Below are positions 36,311 to 44,610 of a DNA stretch of 64,000 nucleotides, piece after piece. The number at the start of each line of letters is the position of its first letter. The first letter of the stretch is position 1. Origin of the DNA: Rheinheimera tangshanensis (lineage in GTDB: Bacteria; Pseudomonadota; Gammaproteobacteria; Enterobacterales; Alteromonadaceae); assembly GCF_014645135.1 (NCBI RefSeq), contig NZ_BMLH01000007.1:156998-220997 (forward strand), written 5' to 3'. Position numbers and translations under genes: made by a program. The notes under the pieces were generated by a model. That model saw only the letters and a program-made list of their open reading frames with translations, had not been told where the DNA came from and did no database searches.

Positions 36311-36470
36311 AAAAAAAGGCCAGTCACAAGGACTGGCCCCGCAAACCCAGCAAAGAAAAGGGTTCTGCTGTTTCAGGACATTCATCGAGAATGAGGGTAT
36401 ACACCCAGTTTTCGTAACCAACATCCCTATTTGCTACGAAATATTTAGTCCGGTCGCACCCGGGCTAAAA
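36311..36470 (-). ncRNA. Candidate structured RNA ending in an intrinsic terminator
   Basis: On the minus strand the stem GGCCAGTC/GACTGGCC (36318-36338) is followed by seven T (36317-36311), a textbook terminator, yet no minus-strand gene lies upstream of it. Between it and 36470 are further hairpins: CATTC/GAATG (36379-36393), GGGT/ACCC (36395-36406), TTTCGTA-type arms around 36411-36441, and a 10-bp stem at 36444-36469. This could be a small RNA, or a leader/riboswitch attenuator of the MCP gene that starts 118 nt downstream. It does not match any riboswitch consensus I know. The rest of the 597-bp gap holds only the LacI-type site and promoter-like AT-rich DNA. Confidence 0.45.
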
Positions 36471-36603
36471 CGATACAGATCCTGACGCCAGACTAAGATG
36501 ATTTAATAAAAAGTTATGGTTAAAACAATACCACAACATTTCATTTTTATCATTTTATTCAATAAAGCGGCAGAAATCCAACTAGTTTCTTTACTTTTAT
36601 CAA

Positions 36604-36617
36604 TGTAACCGTTTGCA
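36604..36617. promoter_or_regulatory. LacI/GalR-type operator before the symporter-namZ operon
   Basis: TGTAACCGTTTGCA fits the general LacI-family operator TGNAANCGNTTNCA at every fixed position. It lies upstream of the symporter gene. LacI-family regulators usually respond to sugars, which suits the amino-sugar role suggested by namZ. Confidence 0.5.
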
Positions 36618-36790
36618 TAATAACTTAATTATGCCAGAGTCGGCTTTGAAACAGAACGCAAATTGTTAATTTCGTACATTAATCGCACAGCTCTTTGACT
36701 GGTATGCGCAGCTGGAATCAATCATTGCCAACAGATTTTGAATACGTTTCAATGGCAATTGAAATTAATCCATTAGCCTTCAGAGAAACC

Positions 36791-38380
36791 ATGACCTCCA
36801 CTTTTGTTGCTTTAGACTGGCTGGTGTTCGTTTTGTATTTTGTGCTGCTGACCCTAACTGGCTGGTGGATTAATCGTAGTGGCGCAAAAAATAGTCAGGA
36901 GTATTTTATTGGCAGCCACAACATACCAACCTGGCTGGCAGCCATATCCGTTCTGGCTACAGCACAATCTGCGGCTACTTTTTTAGGTGGACCTGATAGT
37001 GGGTATCGTAGCAACCTGACCTACCTTGCCAGCACTTTTGGTGCTTTAATGGCGGCGTTTTTTGTTGGTTACTTTTTAATTCCTCGCTTTTACCGCTACA
37101 AAGTCAGCACTGTCTATGAATTGCTTGAACTACGCTTTGGCAGCAGAGCAAAAAAACAAGCTGGCTTGATGTATTTGTTTGGCCGTATTTTTGCCAACGG
37201 TGCCAGGCTTTATATGGCAGCTATCGCAGTGTCGATGATTTTATTTACCGATATAGCCTTGCAGCATGTCATTTGCTCCATCGCCCTGCTTTGCCTGGTC
37301 TCTTTGCTGTATTCCATTTTTGGCGGTATTAAATCTGTGATTTATGGTGATGCTTTGCAGTGTTTTGTTTATGTTGGAGCTGCTGTTCTGGTGCTGTTGT
37401 ATTTATGGAGCTCAATTCCGGCCGATTTTTCAAGCGTTTGGCAGGCTTTAGATCGTCCACCGCACAATGCAGCAAGTAAACTAACCTTGATAGATACCAA
37501 CTGGGATTTCAGTTCCGCCGGAGCCTTTAACATCTACTCCAGTGTCACTGGCTTGTTTTTACTTTATATCGCTTCTTTTGGCTTGGACCAGGATTTAACC
37601 CAACGGGCTTTAACCTGCAAAAATGCCCGTCAGGGTTCGTTAGCTATTCTCTGGTCGGTGGTATTGGTGGTGCCTGTCACGCTGGTCTTTATGCTGATTG
37701 GTTTTTTGCTGCATATCTTTTACCAAAGGCCCGACTTGATGGCGGGTTCTGGCGCCGTGATGCAAAGCAGTCAATTCAGCGGCGAAACTATCACTGTGTT
37801 TTTGTATTACGTCCTGCATGAAATGCCGGCTGGTTTGCGTGGTTTAGTCACAGTAGGCGTAATAGCTGCCGCTGTGTCTACTCTGACATCTGGCTTAAAC
37901 TCTATGGCGTCTGTGATTATTCAGGATTTATATAAGCCTTGGCAGCAACAACGACAGCTGAAATCAGAGCAGTATTATGTGGGTGCTGCGCGCATCTCCA
38001 TGTTGTGCTGCGCAATAGCTTTGGCTTTGATGGCGTTGCTGTGTTTTTACTGGCAGCAAAGCAGCGATATGCCACTGCTGACTTTTGCGTTGGGCGTGAT
38101 GGTCTTTAGCTACAGTGGTCTGCTTGGGGTCTATGCCAGTGCGCTCTTTAGTCAGCGAGGCAGCCCGACATCCGTTTTAGCGGCTTTACTTGGTGGTTTT
38201 ATTATTACCCTTTTGATGCAGCCTTATCTGCAAAGCTACTATTTACCACCAGACTGGCAGTTTGATTTAGCCTTTAGCTGGCAACTCTGTATAGGTTTTG
38301 CCTGCTCTTTTATCATTTGCCAGTTGGGGAAAAGTAGTGACTCAGTGGCTAGGACAGAACTAAATGGAGTGCCCGCCTGA
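36791..38380 (+). CDS. Sodium:solute symporter (SSS family)
   Basis: A transporter of about 529 residues with 13-14 TM helices. Family marks are the N-terminal helix LDWLVFVLYFVLLTLTGWW, SQEYFIGSHNIPTWLAAISV near 40-58 (with the conserved first-core helix and unwound stretch), and DLTQRALTCKNARQG near 270. ATG 36791 is chosen because the first core helix follows at once; in-frame starts at 36695 (TTG), 36704 and 36752 would add a polar tail. It shares one base with the namZ start (TGATG), so both are co-translated. Together they suggest Na+-driven uptake of MurNAc or a related sugar released by NamZ; this is inference from pairing. Confidence 0.88.
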   Translation: MTSTFVALDWLVFVLYFVLLTLTGWWINRSGAKNSQEYFIGSHNIPTWLAAISVLATAQSAATFLGGPDSGYRSNLTYLASTFGALMAAFFVGYFLIPRFYRYKVSTVYELLELRFGSRAKKQAGLMYLFGRIFANGARLYMAAIAVSMILFTDIALQHVICSIALLCLVSLLYSIFGGIKSVIYGDALQCFVYVGAAVLVLLYLWSSIPADFSSVWQALDRPPHNAASKLTLIDTNWDFSSAGAFNIYSSVTGLFLLYIASFGLDQDLTQRALTCKNARQGSLAILWSVVLVVPVTLVFMLIGFLLHIFYQRPDLMAGSGAVMQSSQFSGETITVFLYYVLHEMPAGLRGLVTVGVIAAAVSTLTSGLNSMASVIIQDLYKPWQQQRQLKSEQYYVGAARISMLCCAIALALMALLCFYWQQSSDMPLLTFALGVMVFSYSGLLGVYASALFSQRGSPTSVLAALLGGFIITLLMQPYLQSYYLPPDWQFDLAFSWQLCIGFACSFIICQLGKSSDSVARTELNGVPA

Positions 38381-39552
38381 TGCGTATGACTCTGCTGTTA
38401 CTTTGTTTCGCCGCCACCTGTTTTACTCAAGCCGAAGCACTACAAACTGGTGCCGAGCAGCTCGTGAATCAGCCTGATATCTCTCCTGTTGAGCTAAAAG
38501 CCAAACACATAGCTTTGGTAGCGAATCAAAGCTCGCTTGTGGGCGGTACTCATCTGTTGGAGCTTTTACTGCAACAAGGCCTTCAGGTCAAAACGGTATT
38601 CTCACCCGAACATGGTTTTCGTGGTAACGCCGATGCAGGAGCCAAAGTAGACAACAGCATAGATCCAGAGACTGGTGTAGCAGTAGTGTCATTGTATGGC
38701 CAACATAAAAAACCAAAGGTTGAAGCGTTAAAAGGCATCAACCTGCTCATTTTTGATGTACAGGATGTGGGGGTACGGTATTACACCTATTTATCCACTT
38801 TGCATTATGTGATGGAAGCCGCAGCAGAGCAGGATATTCCTCTGCTGGTACTGGACAGACCCAATCCGAATGGTGCTTATGTTGACGGGCCTGTGCTTGA
38901 AAACCACTACCAGTCTTTTGTTGGGATGCACCCTATCCCACTTTTACATGGTATGACACTGGGTGAGCTGGCGCTGATGATCAAAGGCGAAGCTTGGATT
39001 AACAAAGCGGAGCAATTAAAGCTTTTCGTATTACCGATAAAAAACTATCAGCGGGACATACCATATGATTTGCCAGTGCGGCCAAGTCCCAATCTGCCGA
39101 ATGCTCAGGCAGTGGTTTTATATCCCTCTTTAGGATTTTTTGAAGCAACGCCTTTAAGTATCGGCCGTGGCACTGACTTTCCATTTCAGGTGCTGGGTTA
39201 CACCAATCCGCCTTTAGGCCCTTTTGCTTTTAGCCCTGTCGCTAAAGCTGGCGCAGCATTAACCCCCCCCTTGAAAAACCAACTGGTGTTAGGACAAGAT
39301 TTGCGTAAAGTAAAAGCGGGAGGCCTGGATTTAAGTTATTTAATTCAGGCACAGGCGCTTTTTGCCAAACATCAGCTGAAGCTATTTAACTCGCCGGATT
39401 TTATGGATAAGTTATCTGGTACGAGTAAGCTCAGACAACAGGTAGAACAAGGCTGGAGCGAAGCACAAATCCGCCAGAGCTGGCAGGCGGATCTGCAAAA
39501 ATTCAGGCAGCAACGCAGGCCCTATTTATTGTATCCGGATCATCCGCTTTAA
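38380..39552 (+). CDS. namZ: DUF1343 / NamZ-type exo-beta-N-acetylmuramidase, exported
   Basis: A 390-residue precursor with a signal peptide (LLLLCFAATCFTQAEA). The DUF1343 domain shows FSPEHGFRGNADAGA, LIFDVQDVGVRYYTY, LDRPNPNG and SIGRGTDFPFQ, the conserved blocks of NamZ enzymes, which cut MurNAc from the non-reducing ends of peptidoglycan fragments. It is translationally coupled to the upstream sodium symporter. Its stop overlaps the stop of the convergent GNAT gene: the four bases TTAA serve both. This supports a periplasmic muropeptide-scavenging route together with MltA, PBP4 and the D-Ala-D-Ala dipeptidase. Confidence 0.9.
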   Translation: MRMTLLLLCFAATCFTQAEALQTGAEQLVNQPDISPVELKAKHIALVANQSSLVGGTHLLELLLQQGLQVKTVFSPEHGFRGNADAGAKVDNSIDPETGVAVVSLYGQHKKPKVEALKGINLLIFDVQDVGVRYYTYLSTLHYVMEAAAEQDIPLLVLDRPNPNGAYVDGPVLENHYQSFVGMHPIPLLHGMTLGELALMIKGEAWINKAEQLKLFVLPIKNYQRDIPYDLPVRPSPNLPNAQAVVLYPSLGFFEATPLSIGRGTDFPFQVLGYTNPPLGPFAFSPVAKAGAALTPPLKNQLVLGQDLRKVKAGGLDLSYLIQAQALFAKHQLKLFNSPDFMDKLSGTSKLRQQVEQGWSEAQIRQSWQADLQKFRQQRRPYLLYPDHPL

Positions 39553-40061
39553 GCCGGAAACAGCTCAGCCATCTGCGCTAAAGTGGCACCAGTCACTCTA
39601 TTAATGCGCCAGTCGTGCAGCATCACAGCCCCCAACGACTGATAGAAGTCGATAGCAGGCTGATTCCAGTCCAAAACAGACCATTCCAGACGGCCACAAT
39701 CGCGTTCAACCGCCAGCTTCGCCAGATAAGTAATCAAGGCTTTACCGACACCCACGCCACGGCAAGCAGGCTCAACAAATAAGTCTTCCAGATAAATTCC
39801 TGGTTTGGCCAAAAAGGTAGAATAGTTATGGAAAAACAGCGCAAAACCTACGTCTTTTCCCTGATAATTTGCCAGCACCACTTCAGCATAAGCTTTATCT
39901 GCAAATAAGGTATCACGCAGCTTTTGTTCAGTCGCTACCACCTGATCCGACAGCTTTTCATAATCAGCCAGCTGTTGAATAAAACTTAAAATAGCGGGCA
40001 CATCAGCTTCAGTCGCCAAACGCAGTTCAAGGCCATCAATACGGGTTGAAATAATGCTCAT
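39549..40061 (-). CDS. GNAT acetyltransferase, diamine/thialysine acetyltransferase-like
   Basis: A 170-residue GNAT protein with acetyl-CoA-binding motif PACRGVGVGKALITYL near 95-110 and the SSAT-like features YLEDLFVEP before it and WNQPAIDFYQSLGAV after it. The family includes spermidine/spermine and thialysine N-acetyltransferases, so a polyamine or lysine-analogue substrate is likely but not certain. AAGGAAT lies 5 nt upstream of the ATG. It stands alone between namZ (convergent) and a palindromic repeat. Confidence 0.88.
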   Translation of the reverse strand: MSIISTRIDGLELRLATEADVPAILSFIQQLADYEKLSDQVVATEQKLRDTLFADKAYAEVVLANYQGKDVGFALFFHNYSTFLAKPGIYLEDLFVEPACRGVGVGKALITYLAKLAVERDCGRLEWSVLDWNQPAIDFYQSLGAVMLHDWRINRVTGATLAQMAELFPA

Positions 40062-40111
40062 CAGAATTCCTTAACAAAGAAGTGGGTCAGAAAAATAACA
40101 ACACAAAAACA

Positions 40112-40164
40112 AAGGGGTCAGAGTCATTAATCCGCTATCAGCACATCAATGACTCTGACCCCTT
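40112..40164. repeat. REP-like palindrome, copy 1 (GGGGTCAGAGTC arms)
   Basis: Perfect 17-bp arms (40112-40128 and 40148-40164) separated by 19 bp, beginning AAGGGGTCAGAGTCATT. The core GGGTCAGAGT/ACTCTGACCC is the same as in the repeat at 45506-45555. It sits 17 bp after the efp stop. A similar stretch, GTGGGTCAG, lies at 40082-40090. The form fits REP elements mobilised by RAYT (Y1) transposases. Confidence 0.8.
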
Positions 40165-40181
40165 GGCCGGCAACGAACTAA

Positions 40182-40739
40182 TTACTTAGCGCGGCTGCGG
40201 TATTCGTCAGTACGGGTATCGATTTCAATCTTGTCGCCGATTTCAACGAAAGCAGGAACCATTAATTCGAAACCTGTGTCCAGCTTAGCTGGCTTCATCA
40301 CTTTACCTGAAGTATCGCCACGTGCAGCTGGTTCAGAGTAAACCACTTCACGTACTACGAATGGAGGCAAGTCAACAGAGATAGCGCGCTCGCCGTAGAA
40401 TACGACTGAACACTGCATATCAGGAACCAGATACTTCAGAGCTTCAGTCATGTTTTCAGCTTCGATCTCGTACTGGTTGTACTCAGCATCCATGAATACA
40501 TACATTGGATCTGCGTAGTAAGAATAAGTTACTTCTTTGGTGTCTAACATAACTTGTTCAAACTTGTCGTCAGCACGGTATACAGTCTCAAGACCGCCAC
40601 CAGTTAACAGACCTTTCATTTTCATTTTTACAACAGCAGCGTTACGGCCAGATTTGTTAAATTCAGCTTTCTGAACAACCATTGGCTCGTTGTTGACCAT
40701 GATTACCTGGCCAGCGCGTACTTCTTGAGCAGTCTTCAT
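40182..40739 (-). CDS. efp: Elongation factor P, Arg32 type
   Basis: The 185-residue factor relieves ribosome stalling at polyproline stretches. The modification loop reads [15 protein letters not shown], with Arg at position 32 instead of the Lys34-type loop of E. coli. Arg32 EF-P is rhamnosylated by EarP, whose gene lies just upstream in the same operon. Counting from the ATG at 40739 places the residue exactly at 32; another ATG directly precedes it (40742). The C-terminal S1-like domain ends [18 protein letters not shown], as usual. It ends 17 bp before a REP-like palindrome. Confidence 0.97.
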   Translation of the reverse strand: MKTAQEVRAGQVIMVNNEPMVVQKAEFNKSGRNAAVVKMKMKGLLTGGGLETVYRADDKFEQVMLDTKEVTYSYYADPMYVFMDAEYNQYEIEAENMTEALKYLVPDMQCSVVFYGERAISVDLPPFVVREVVYSEPAARGDTSGKVMKPAKLDTGFELMVPAFVEIGDKIEIDTRTDEYRSRAK

Positions 40740-40760
40740 CATAATTGAAATATCTTCTTG

Positions 40761-41915
40761 TTAGGAAAAATTGCGCGACATTATAAATTTATTTTCGGCA
40801 AAACGCACGAGGTTGCTGGCAAGATCTTGCTGTTGTGTTAAATATTCCTGCCATTTTTTGTTATGCACCTGAATTTGCTCACTAAAATTACTAAATAAAC
40901 TGAATTCTGCACTGATATCCTGCTCCAGATTCCAGGCCATATGCAGCTTTTCTATACAGTCCTTTTGTTGTGGTGGTGCGTGCTGCAAGTACTTGTCCAA
41001 AAAGGCCTGTAGTTTGATTAAGTGGGCCTGCTCTTCCTGCCGGTAAATTTGCCAGATAAAAGGTCGCCCAGCCCAGTGAGCGCGGATCACCGAGTCTTCA
41101 CCCCGGACAAAATTAATATCGCAGCACGCCAGCAATTGGTCGTACATAGGCTGTGGCATAAAATCTAAAATGCGGATACTTAACGACTTATCATCAAAAC
41201 GGCCTGTTTTTAGTTCGGAGTAAAGTTGGGTTAAATCTGTCGCCAGCTGGCCTTGAGGCACCAGCAACAAGGTACTTTGTGCTGACCTGGCTAATAACTC
41301 AAGCCAGGGACGGATCTGCGACTGACTGTAAGCAAATAAAGAGATTTTTTGCTGATAATTCATGGCGTCCACAAGGCCGAGCTGTTGCCAGAACTCTTGC
41401 TGTAGTTCAGTTGAGTCTCGCAGTTTGGTCAAAGAATCAACCCGCCCCTGCTCTCTTAATAAGCCACCTGTTTGCTCAGTAAAACCCGGGAAAAAGAAAT
41501 ACTTTTGCAGCGGTAAATAAGAATGAGGCGAAGGCAAGGCATGACAACCATGTACCCAGTCTTCCGCCGACAGGTATTCCAGATTCAGCCATAAAGCTTT
41601 GTCAGTAAAAGAAGCCATCCACTGTAAATAAGATGGCGGAATAGTGCAGGCTAACGCTTCTATCACCAAATCCGGTTTATCTGACTCTGTAAGCGTTGGC
41701 AATACCGCAGTCCAATGCCTGACCATTACATCATGTTGCCACTGACTGGCAAGGCTTGGGTTTACGCTGTGACAGATTTTCTGAAAGCTGGCTAAGTCAT
41801 CAACCCATAAGGTCACCTGCCATTGGTGTTCATTCTGTAATTGCCTGGCTAAACGCCAGCAAATGCCAATGTCACCAAAGTTATCGACCACAGAGCAGAA
41901 CAAATCGCAGCGCAT
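40761..41915 (-). CDS. earP: EarP, EF-P arginine rhamnosyltransferase
   Basis: The 384-residue GT-B glycosyltransferase (DUF2331 family) transfers rhamnose from dTDP-rhamnose to EF-P Arg32. Landmarks are the N-terminal CSVVDNFGDIGICWRLARQL with the acceptor-site Asp residues, WLNLEYLSAEDWVHGCHALP near 118-138, and the donor-site stretch NFVRGEDSVIRAHWAGRPFI WQIY near 268-292. It lies 18 bp upstream of efp and is surely co-transcribed. dTDP-rhamnose genes are not in the window. Confidence 0.96.
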   Translation of the reverse strand: MRCDLFCSVVDNFGDIGICWRLARQLQNEHQWQVTLWVDDLASFQKICHSVNPSLASQWQHDVMVRHWTAVLPTLTESDKPDLVIEALACTIPPSYLQWMASFTDKALWLNLEYLSAEDWVHGCHALPSPHSYLPLQKYFFFPGFTEQTGGLLREQGRVDSLTKLRDSTELQQEFWQQLGLVDAMNYQQKISLFAYSQSQIRPWLELLARSAQSTLLLVPQGQLATDLTQLYSELKTGRFDDKSLSIRILDFMPQPMYDQLLACCDINFVRGEDSVIRAHWAGRPFIWQIYRQEEQAHLIKLQAFLDKYLQHAPPQQKDCIEKLHMAWNLEQDISAEFSLFSNFSEQIQVHNKKWQEYLTQQQDLASNLVRFAENKFIMSRNFS

Positions 41916-41925
41916 GCTTTACCTT

Positions 41926-42297
41926 TCAGATCAGTTGGCTTAGTAACGCTTTTAACGCTTTTGCCATTAAATACAGGGTGGCGATACTAAGCAGCAGACA
42001 GCCCCAAAGCAAGAGCTGATACCATAATTTATGTGCGCTTTGTTTTAGTTTTTGCCAAAAACTCTGTGGTGTTTGCCAGTCCGGTAATTGTCTGAATAGC
42101 AACAAAGCCAGCCAGGCCAGTAACACCCAGCCGAGTAACACCACAGATAACAACAGAGCAACTTCAAACGCGACTGAAGGGCCTTGCAGAAGGTAATAGA
42201 CCCCAAAACTAAGTGCATAAAGACCCAGGAAGACCAGACCAAAACGCCAGACATAAAGCCGCTCTGCCACTTGCTGTGCCTTATTGAGCAATTTCAT
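41926..42297 (-). CDS. Small inner-membrane protein of unknown function
   Basis: A 123-residue protein with three predicted TM helices: about 19-38 (FGLVFLGLYALSFGVYYLL), 45-66 (ALLLSVVLLGWVLLAWLALLLF) and 92-115 (LLLWGCLLLSIATLYLMAKAL), with a basic loop before the third. I do not recognise a family. It overlaps the upstream unknown gene by 4 bp (ATGA) and lies 11 bp before earP, so it belongs to the same run of minus-strand genes. Confidence 0.75.
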   Translation of the reverse strand: MKLLNKAQQVAERLYVWRFGLVFLGLYALSFGVYYLLQGPSVAFEVALLLSVVLLGWVLLAWLALLLFRQLPDWQTPQSFWQKLKQSAHKLWYQLLLWGCLLLSIATLYLMAKALKALLSQLI

Positions 42298-42821
42298 GCT
42301 TGTGACAGCTCTGTGGGAACGGGAAATAAAGGCACCAGCCCTGCTTGCCCTGTCATATCCGCCACTAACCAGATTTGTTCAAACGGATGTTGGGCTGGAA
42401 TTTTTAATAAATGGGGGGTCTGTTCCAGTTCTTGTGCATGCCAGTCCGGGTGTGCATTACGGATCACTAACCAGACCCTTTCTGAGTCATAACTTTTTTG
42501 CGCTTTATTACTGATAAGTTTATCCAGTGCCAGCAATAAACGATCAGCCAGCGGACATTGGCGAAGAGACTGCAATGCCTCCTGTGTCCCCCCTTTGAGT
42601 TCACGGCCAAGAATTTTCATAGCCTCAGCCTCACTGCCATACAAGTGAGCTATTTCCAGATCCAACCGCTGTTGGTCCAGATAACAGGAAACGTCAGGCT
42701 TCGCCGGTTCGTTATGCCAGATGTGCTGCATTTTGACACCAAACTTGTGCTGGTAAAGCCGCATAAAAATTCTGGCAGCCTGATGTTCCAGCGCTATTTT
42801 TTCTTCACTACTGCTTTTCAT
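42294..42821 (-). CDS. Unknown protein with a possible PD-(D/E)xK nuclease-like core
   Basis: The protein has about 175 residues. Near 40-60 it reads KPDVSCYLDQQRLDLEIAHL: a PD followed about 12 residues later by LEIA, resembling the PD...ExK-type active-site spacing, though the Lys position is Ala and proof is lacking. The rest is mixed alpha/beta without other motifs. ATG 42821 has GGTAAG upstream; a TTG at 42830 is three codons earlier. It is divergent from the START-domain gene and coupled to a small membrane protein. No methylase or toxin partner is adjacent. Confidence 0.65.
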   Translation of the reverse strand: MKSSSEEKIALEHQAARIFMRLYQHKFGVKMQHIWHNEPAKPDVSCYLDQQRLDLEIAHLYGSEAEAMKILGRELKGGTQEALQSLRQCPLADRLLLALDKLISNKAQKSYDSERVWLVIRNAHPDWHAQELEQTPHLLKIPAQHPFEQIWLVADMTGQAGLVPLFPVPTELSQA

Positions 42822-42881
42822 CTTACCCAAGGGCGTTGTGTTTCGTATAAGCTTGTATCTTAACGAAAAAGTCAGGTGGTT

Positions 42882-43502
42882 ATGTATTTTTTATTCGCTG
42901 TGGTGATCTCTTTGCTGGCACTGCCCTCCGGAGCGTCGGAGTCGGCATGGATTTCTTTGAAAACTAAAGCCGGCATTAGTTTGAGTTACCGATATAACCC
43001 GAAGCTGGAAGTCAAAGCCAGTGCTTTTTATCCCGGCAATCCAGAGCGCTTTTTATTGTTACTCAAAGATACCAAATCCGTCAGGCGCTGGCTGAAACAA
43101 AGTGAGAGCGCCAGTTTGTTGGATGGCAGTACAGAGCGGCACTGGAAGGTCTATAGCCGCTTTAAAGCAGTCTGGCCCGTCAGCCCACGGGATATGGTGA
43201 CCTGTGCCGATGTCATCAAAAAGGAAAAAGAGCAACAAATCCAAATCACCGATTGCTCAGATTTAGTAGCAGAAGCTAAAAACTATGTGAGAATTCGGGA
43301 CGTGAAAGCAGTCTGGACTTTAACTGCCAAAGATCAGGGGTTTGAGCTGCAGTATCAGGGCAGTGCCGACCCTGGTGGTGAATTACCTGAATGGCTGGTA
43401 AAACAACTGACCTTAAGCTCGTTACGTGCCAGTTTTGTGGCTTTTAAAACTGAATTAAAACGCCCGGTTGATCAAACAAAACCAATCGAAGTTATTCGTT
43501 AG
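42882..43502 (+). CDS. Exported START-domain (lipid-binding fold) protein
   Basis: The 206-residue precursor has a signal peptide (YFLFAVVISLLALPSGA). The mature protein follows the START/StAR fold pattern: YNPKLEVKASAF, VRRWLKQSESASLLDG, KAVWPVSPRDMVTCADV and a C-terminal helix SSLRASFVAFKTELK. Bacterial exported START proteins are of unknown role; the fold binds a hydrophobic ligand. GTG 42876 is two codons earlier. The last 11 bp overlap the convergent rhodanese gene. Confidence 0.82.
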   Translation: MYFLFAVVISLLALPSGASESAWISLKTKAGISLSYRYNPKLEVKASAFYPGNPERFLLLLKDTKSVRRWLKQSESASLLDGSTERHWKVYSRFKAVWPVSPRDMVTCADVIKKEKEQQIQITDCSDLVAEAKNYVRIRDVKAVWTLTAKDQGFELQYQGSADPGGELPEWLVKQLTLSSLRASFVAFKTELKRPVDQTKPIEVIR

Positions 43503-43809
43503 ATTGAACCTGTTTTTGTTTTAACTGCTCATAAGCACCGGCATTCGTCACATTGTTGTATCCCATGCGCCGGAGGGTCTCTAATGCAATACCTGAACGG
43601 CGACCACTGCGGCAGTACAACTGAATGTCCTGGGTTTTATCAGCACTGATAGTCGTAATTTTTTGTTCAATTTCATCAAAAGGAATATGAACAGCGCCTT
43701 CTAAATGCCCAGCCCTGTATTCTTCAGCGGTACGCACATCAATCCATAGACTTTGAGCCAGAGCCGTTGGCCCGCATAGTAACAACAGCACTACCAGTAA
43801 TTTTTTCAT
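43492..43809 (-). CDS. Periplasmic single-domain rhodanese
   Basis: A 105-residue precursor with a signal peptide (LLVVLLLLCGPTALA). The rhodanese domain has DVRTAEEYRAGHLEGAVHIP and the active-site loop YCRSGRRSG with the persulfide-carrying Cys. It resembles PspE/GlpE-type sulfurtransferases. AAGGAC is 7 nt before ATG 43809, so the longer start at 43827 is not used. It is a single gene between the START protein and a LysE exporter. Confidence 0.9.
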   Translation of the reverse strand: MKKLLVVLLLLCGPTALAQSLWIDVRTAEEYRAGHLEGAVHIPFDEIEQKITTISADKTQDIQLYCRSGRRSGIALETLRRMGYNNVTNAGAYEQLKQKQVQSNE

Positions 43810-43921
43810 CGTCAAAGTCCTTAGCAATTTAATAACAACAGCACTGAGCCAGTGATAACAAGCGAAGTGTAGACTAAAAACTTAAGCGATAACAAAAAGA
43901 TAAACTCTGAATAATCAACAT

Positions 43922-44536
43922 TTACAGCATCCACTGTGCATAAAGCTCAGCCAGCACAGGCCCTACCGATACCACCAATAAAAGTGCCATAGCCCAGTTA
44001 AAAACACGCTGATACAAAGGTTGATTGAGTACTGAACGAAGCAAAGCGCCACAGGTTAACCAGACTCCCACACAAGGGAAACTGACCAGTAAAAAGGCGG
44101 TCGTGATTTGAGTCACATCCCACCAGGCGTTGCCGGAGACAGTCGTAAAAGCTGCCACAGCACCGGAGGCCATGATCCAGGCTTTGCCATTGACCCACTG
44201 AAATAAAGCAGCTTGCAAAAAACTAAAAGGTTTAGCGTCTGAGCCTTCAATACTGCTGGGCGTGCTGGAACCAATTTTCCAGGCCAGCCACAGTAAATAC
44301 AACACACCTATGATTTTGATCCAGAGATGCAGCTGGGGAAAACGTTCAAATACCACGCCAAAACCTAAACCAACCAACAACACCATCAACGGGAAACCAA
44401 AACAAATACCGAAAAAATGCGGCAGGCTGGCTTTAACACCATAGTTCACGCCGGAGGACAACATCATGATGTTGTTCGGACCTGGGGTGATGGTGGTAGA
44501 AAAGGCAAAAAACAGTACGGCGAAAAAAACGTCCAC
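43922..44536 (-). CDS. LysE/RhtB family amino acid exporter
   Basis: A protein of about 204 residues with six TM helices. It begins AVLFFAFSTTITPGPNNIMM, the LysE family mark (TPGPN), and contains LYLLWLAWKIG and WVNGKAWIMASGAVAAF, also conserved. GTG 44536 is chosen because CGGAG precedes it by 5 nt; TTG 44554 is less likely. Members export lysine, threonine, homoserine or leucine; the substrate here is not evident. It is downstream of a solute-binding protein gene on the same strand. Confidence 0.9.
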   Translation of the reverse strand: MDVFFAVLFFAFSTTITPGPNNIMMLSSGVNYGVKASLPHFFGICFGFPLMVLLVGLGFGVVFERFPQLHLWIKIIGVLYLLWLAWKIGSSTPSSIEGSDAKPFSFLQAALFQWVNGKAWIMASGAVAAFTTVSGNAWWDVTQITTAFLLVSFPCVGVWLTCGALLRSVLNQPLYQRVFNWAMALLLVVSVGPVLAELYAQWML

Positions 44537-44610
44537 TTCGACTCCGGATCGCAAGAGGTTAATGCGTTGAATCTAAAGCAGATCAGGCTAGTAATACAAC
44601 AAAAAAATAG

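Noticed and set aside
36311..36470. Cyclic di-GMP (GEMM) riboswitch upstream of the MCP gene
   Set aside because: The conserved GEMM blocks (GCAAA-type tetraloop receptor and CCGGCC-like core) could not be placed on either strand; kept only as an unclassified structured RNA.
43881..43886. CTTAAG upstream of the rhodanese gene as a fourth PmrA box
   Set aside because: It is a single half-site; no second YTTAAK occurs 5 nt away on either side.
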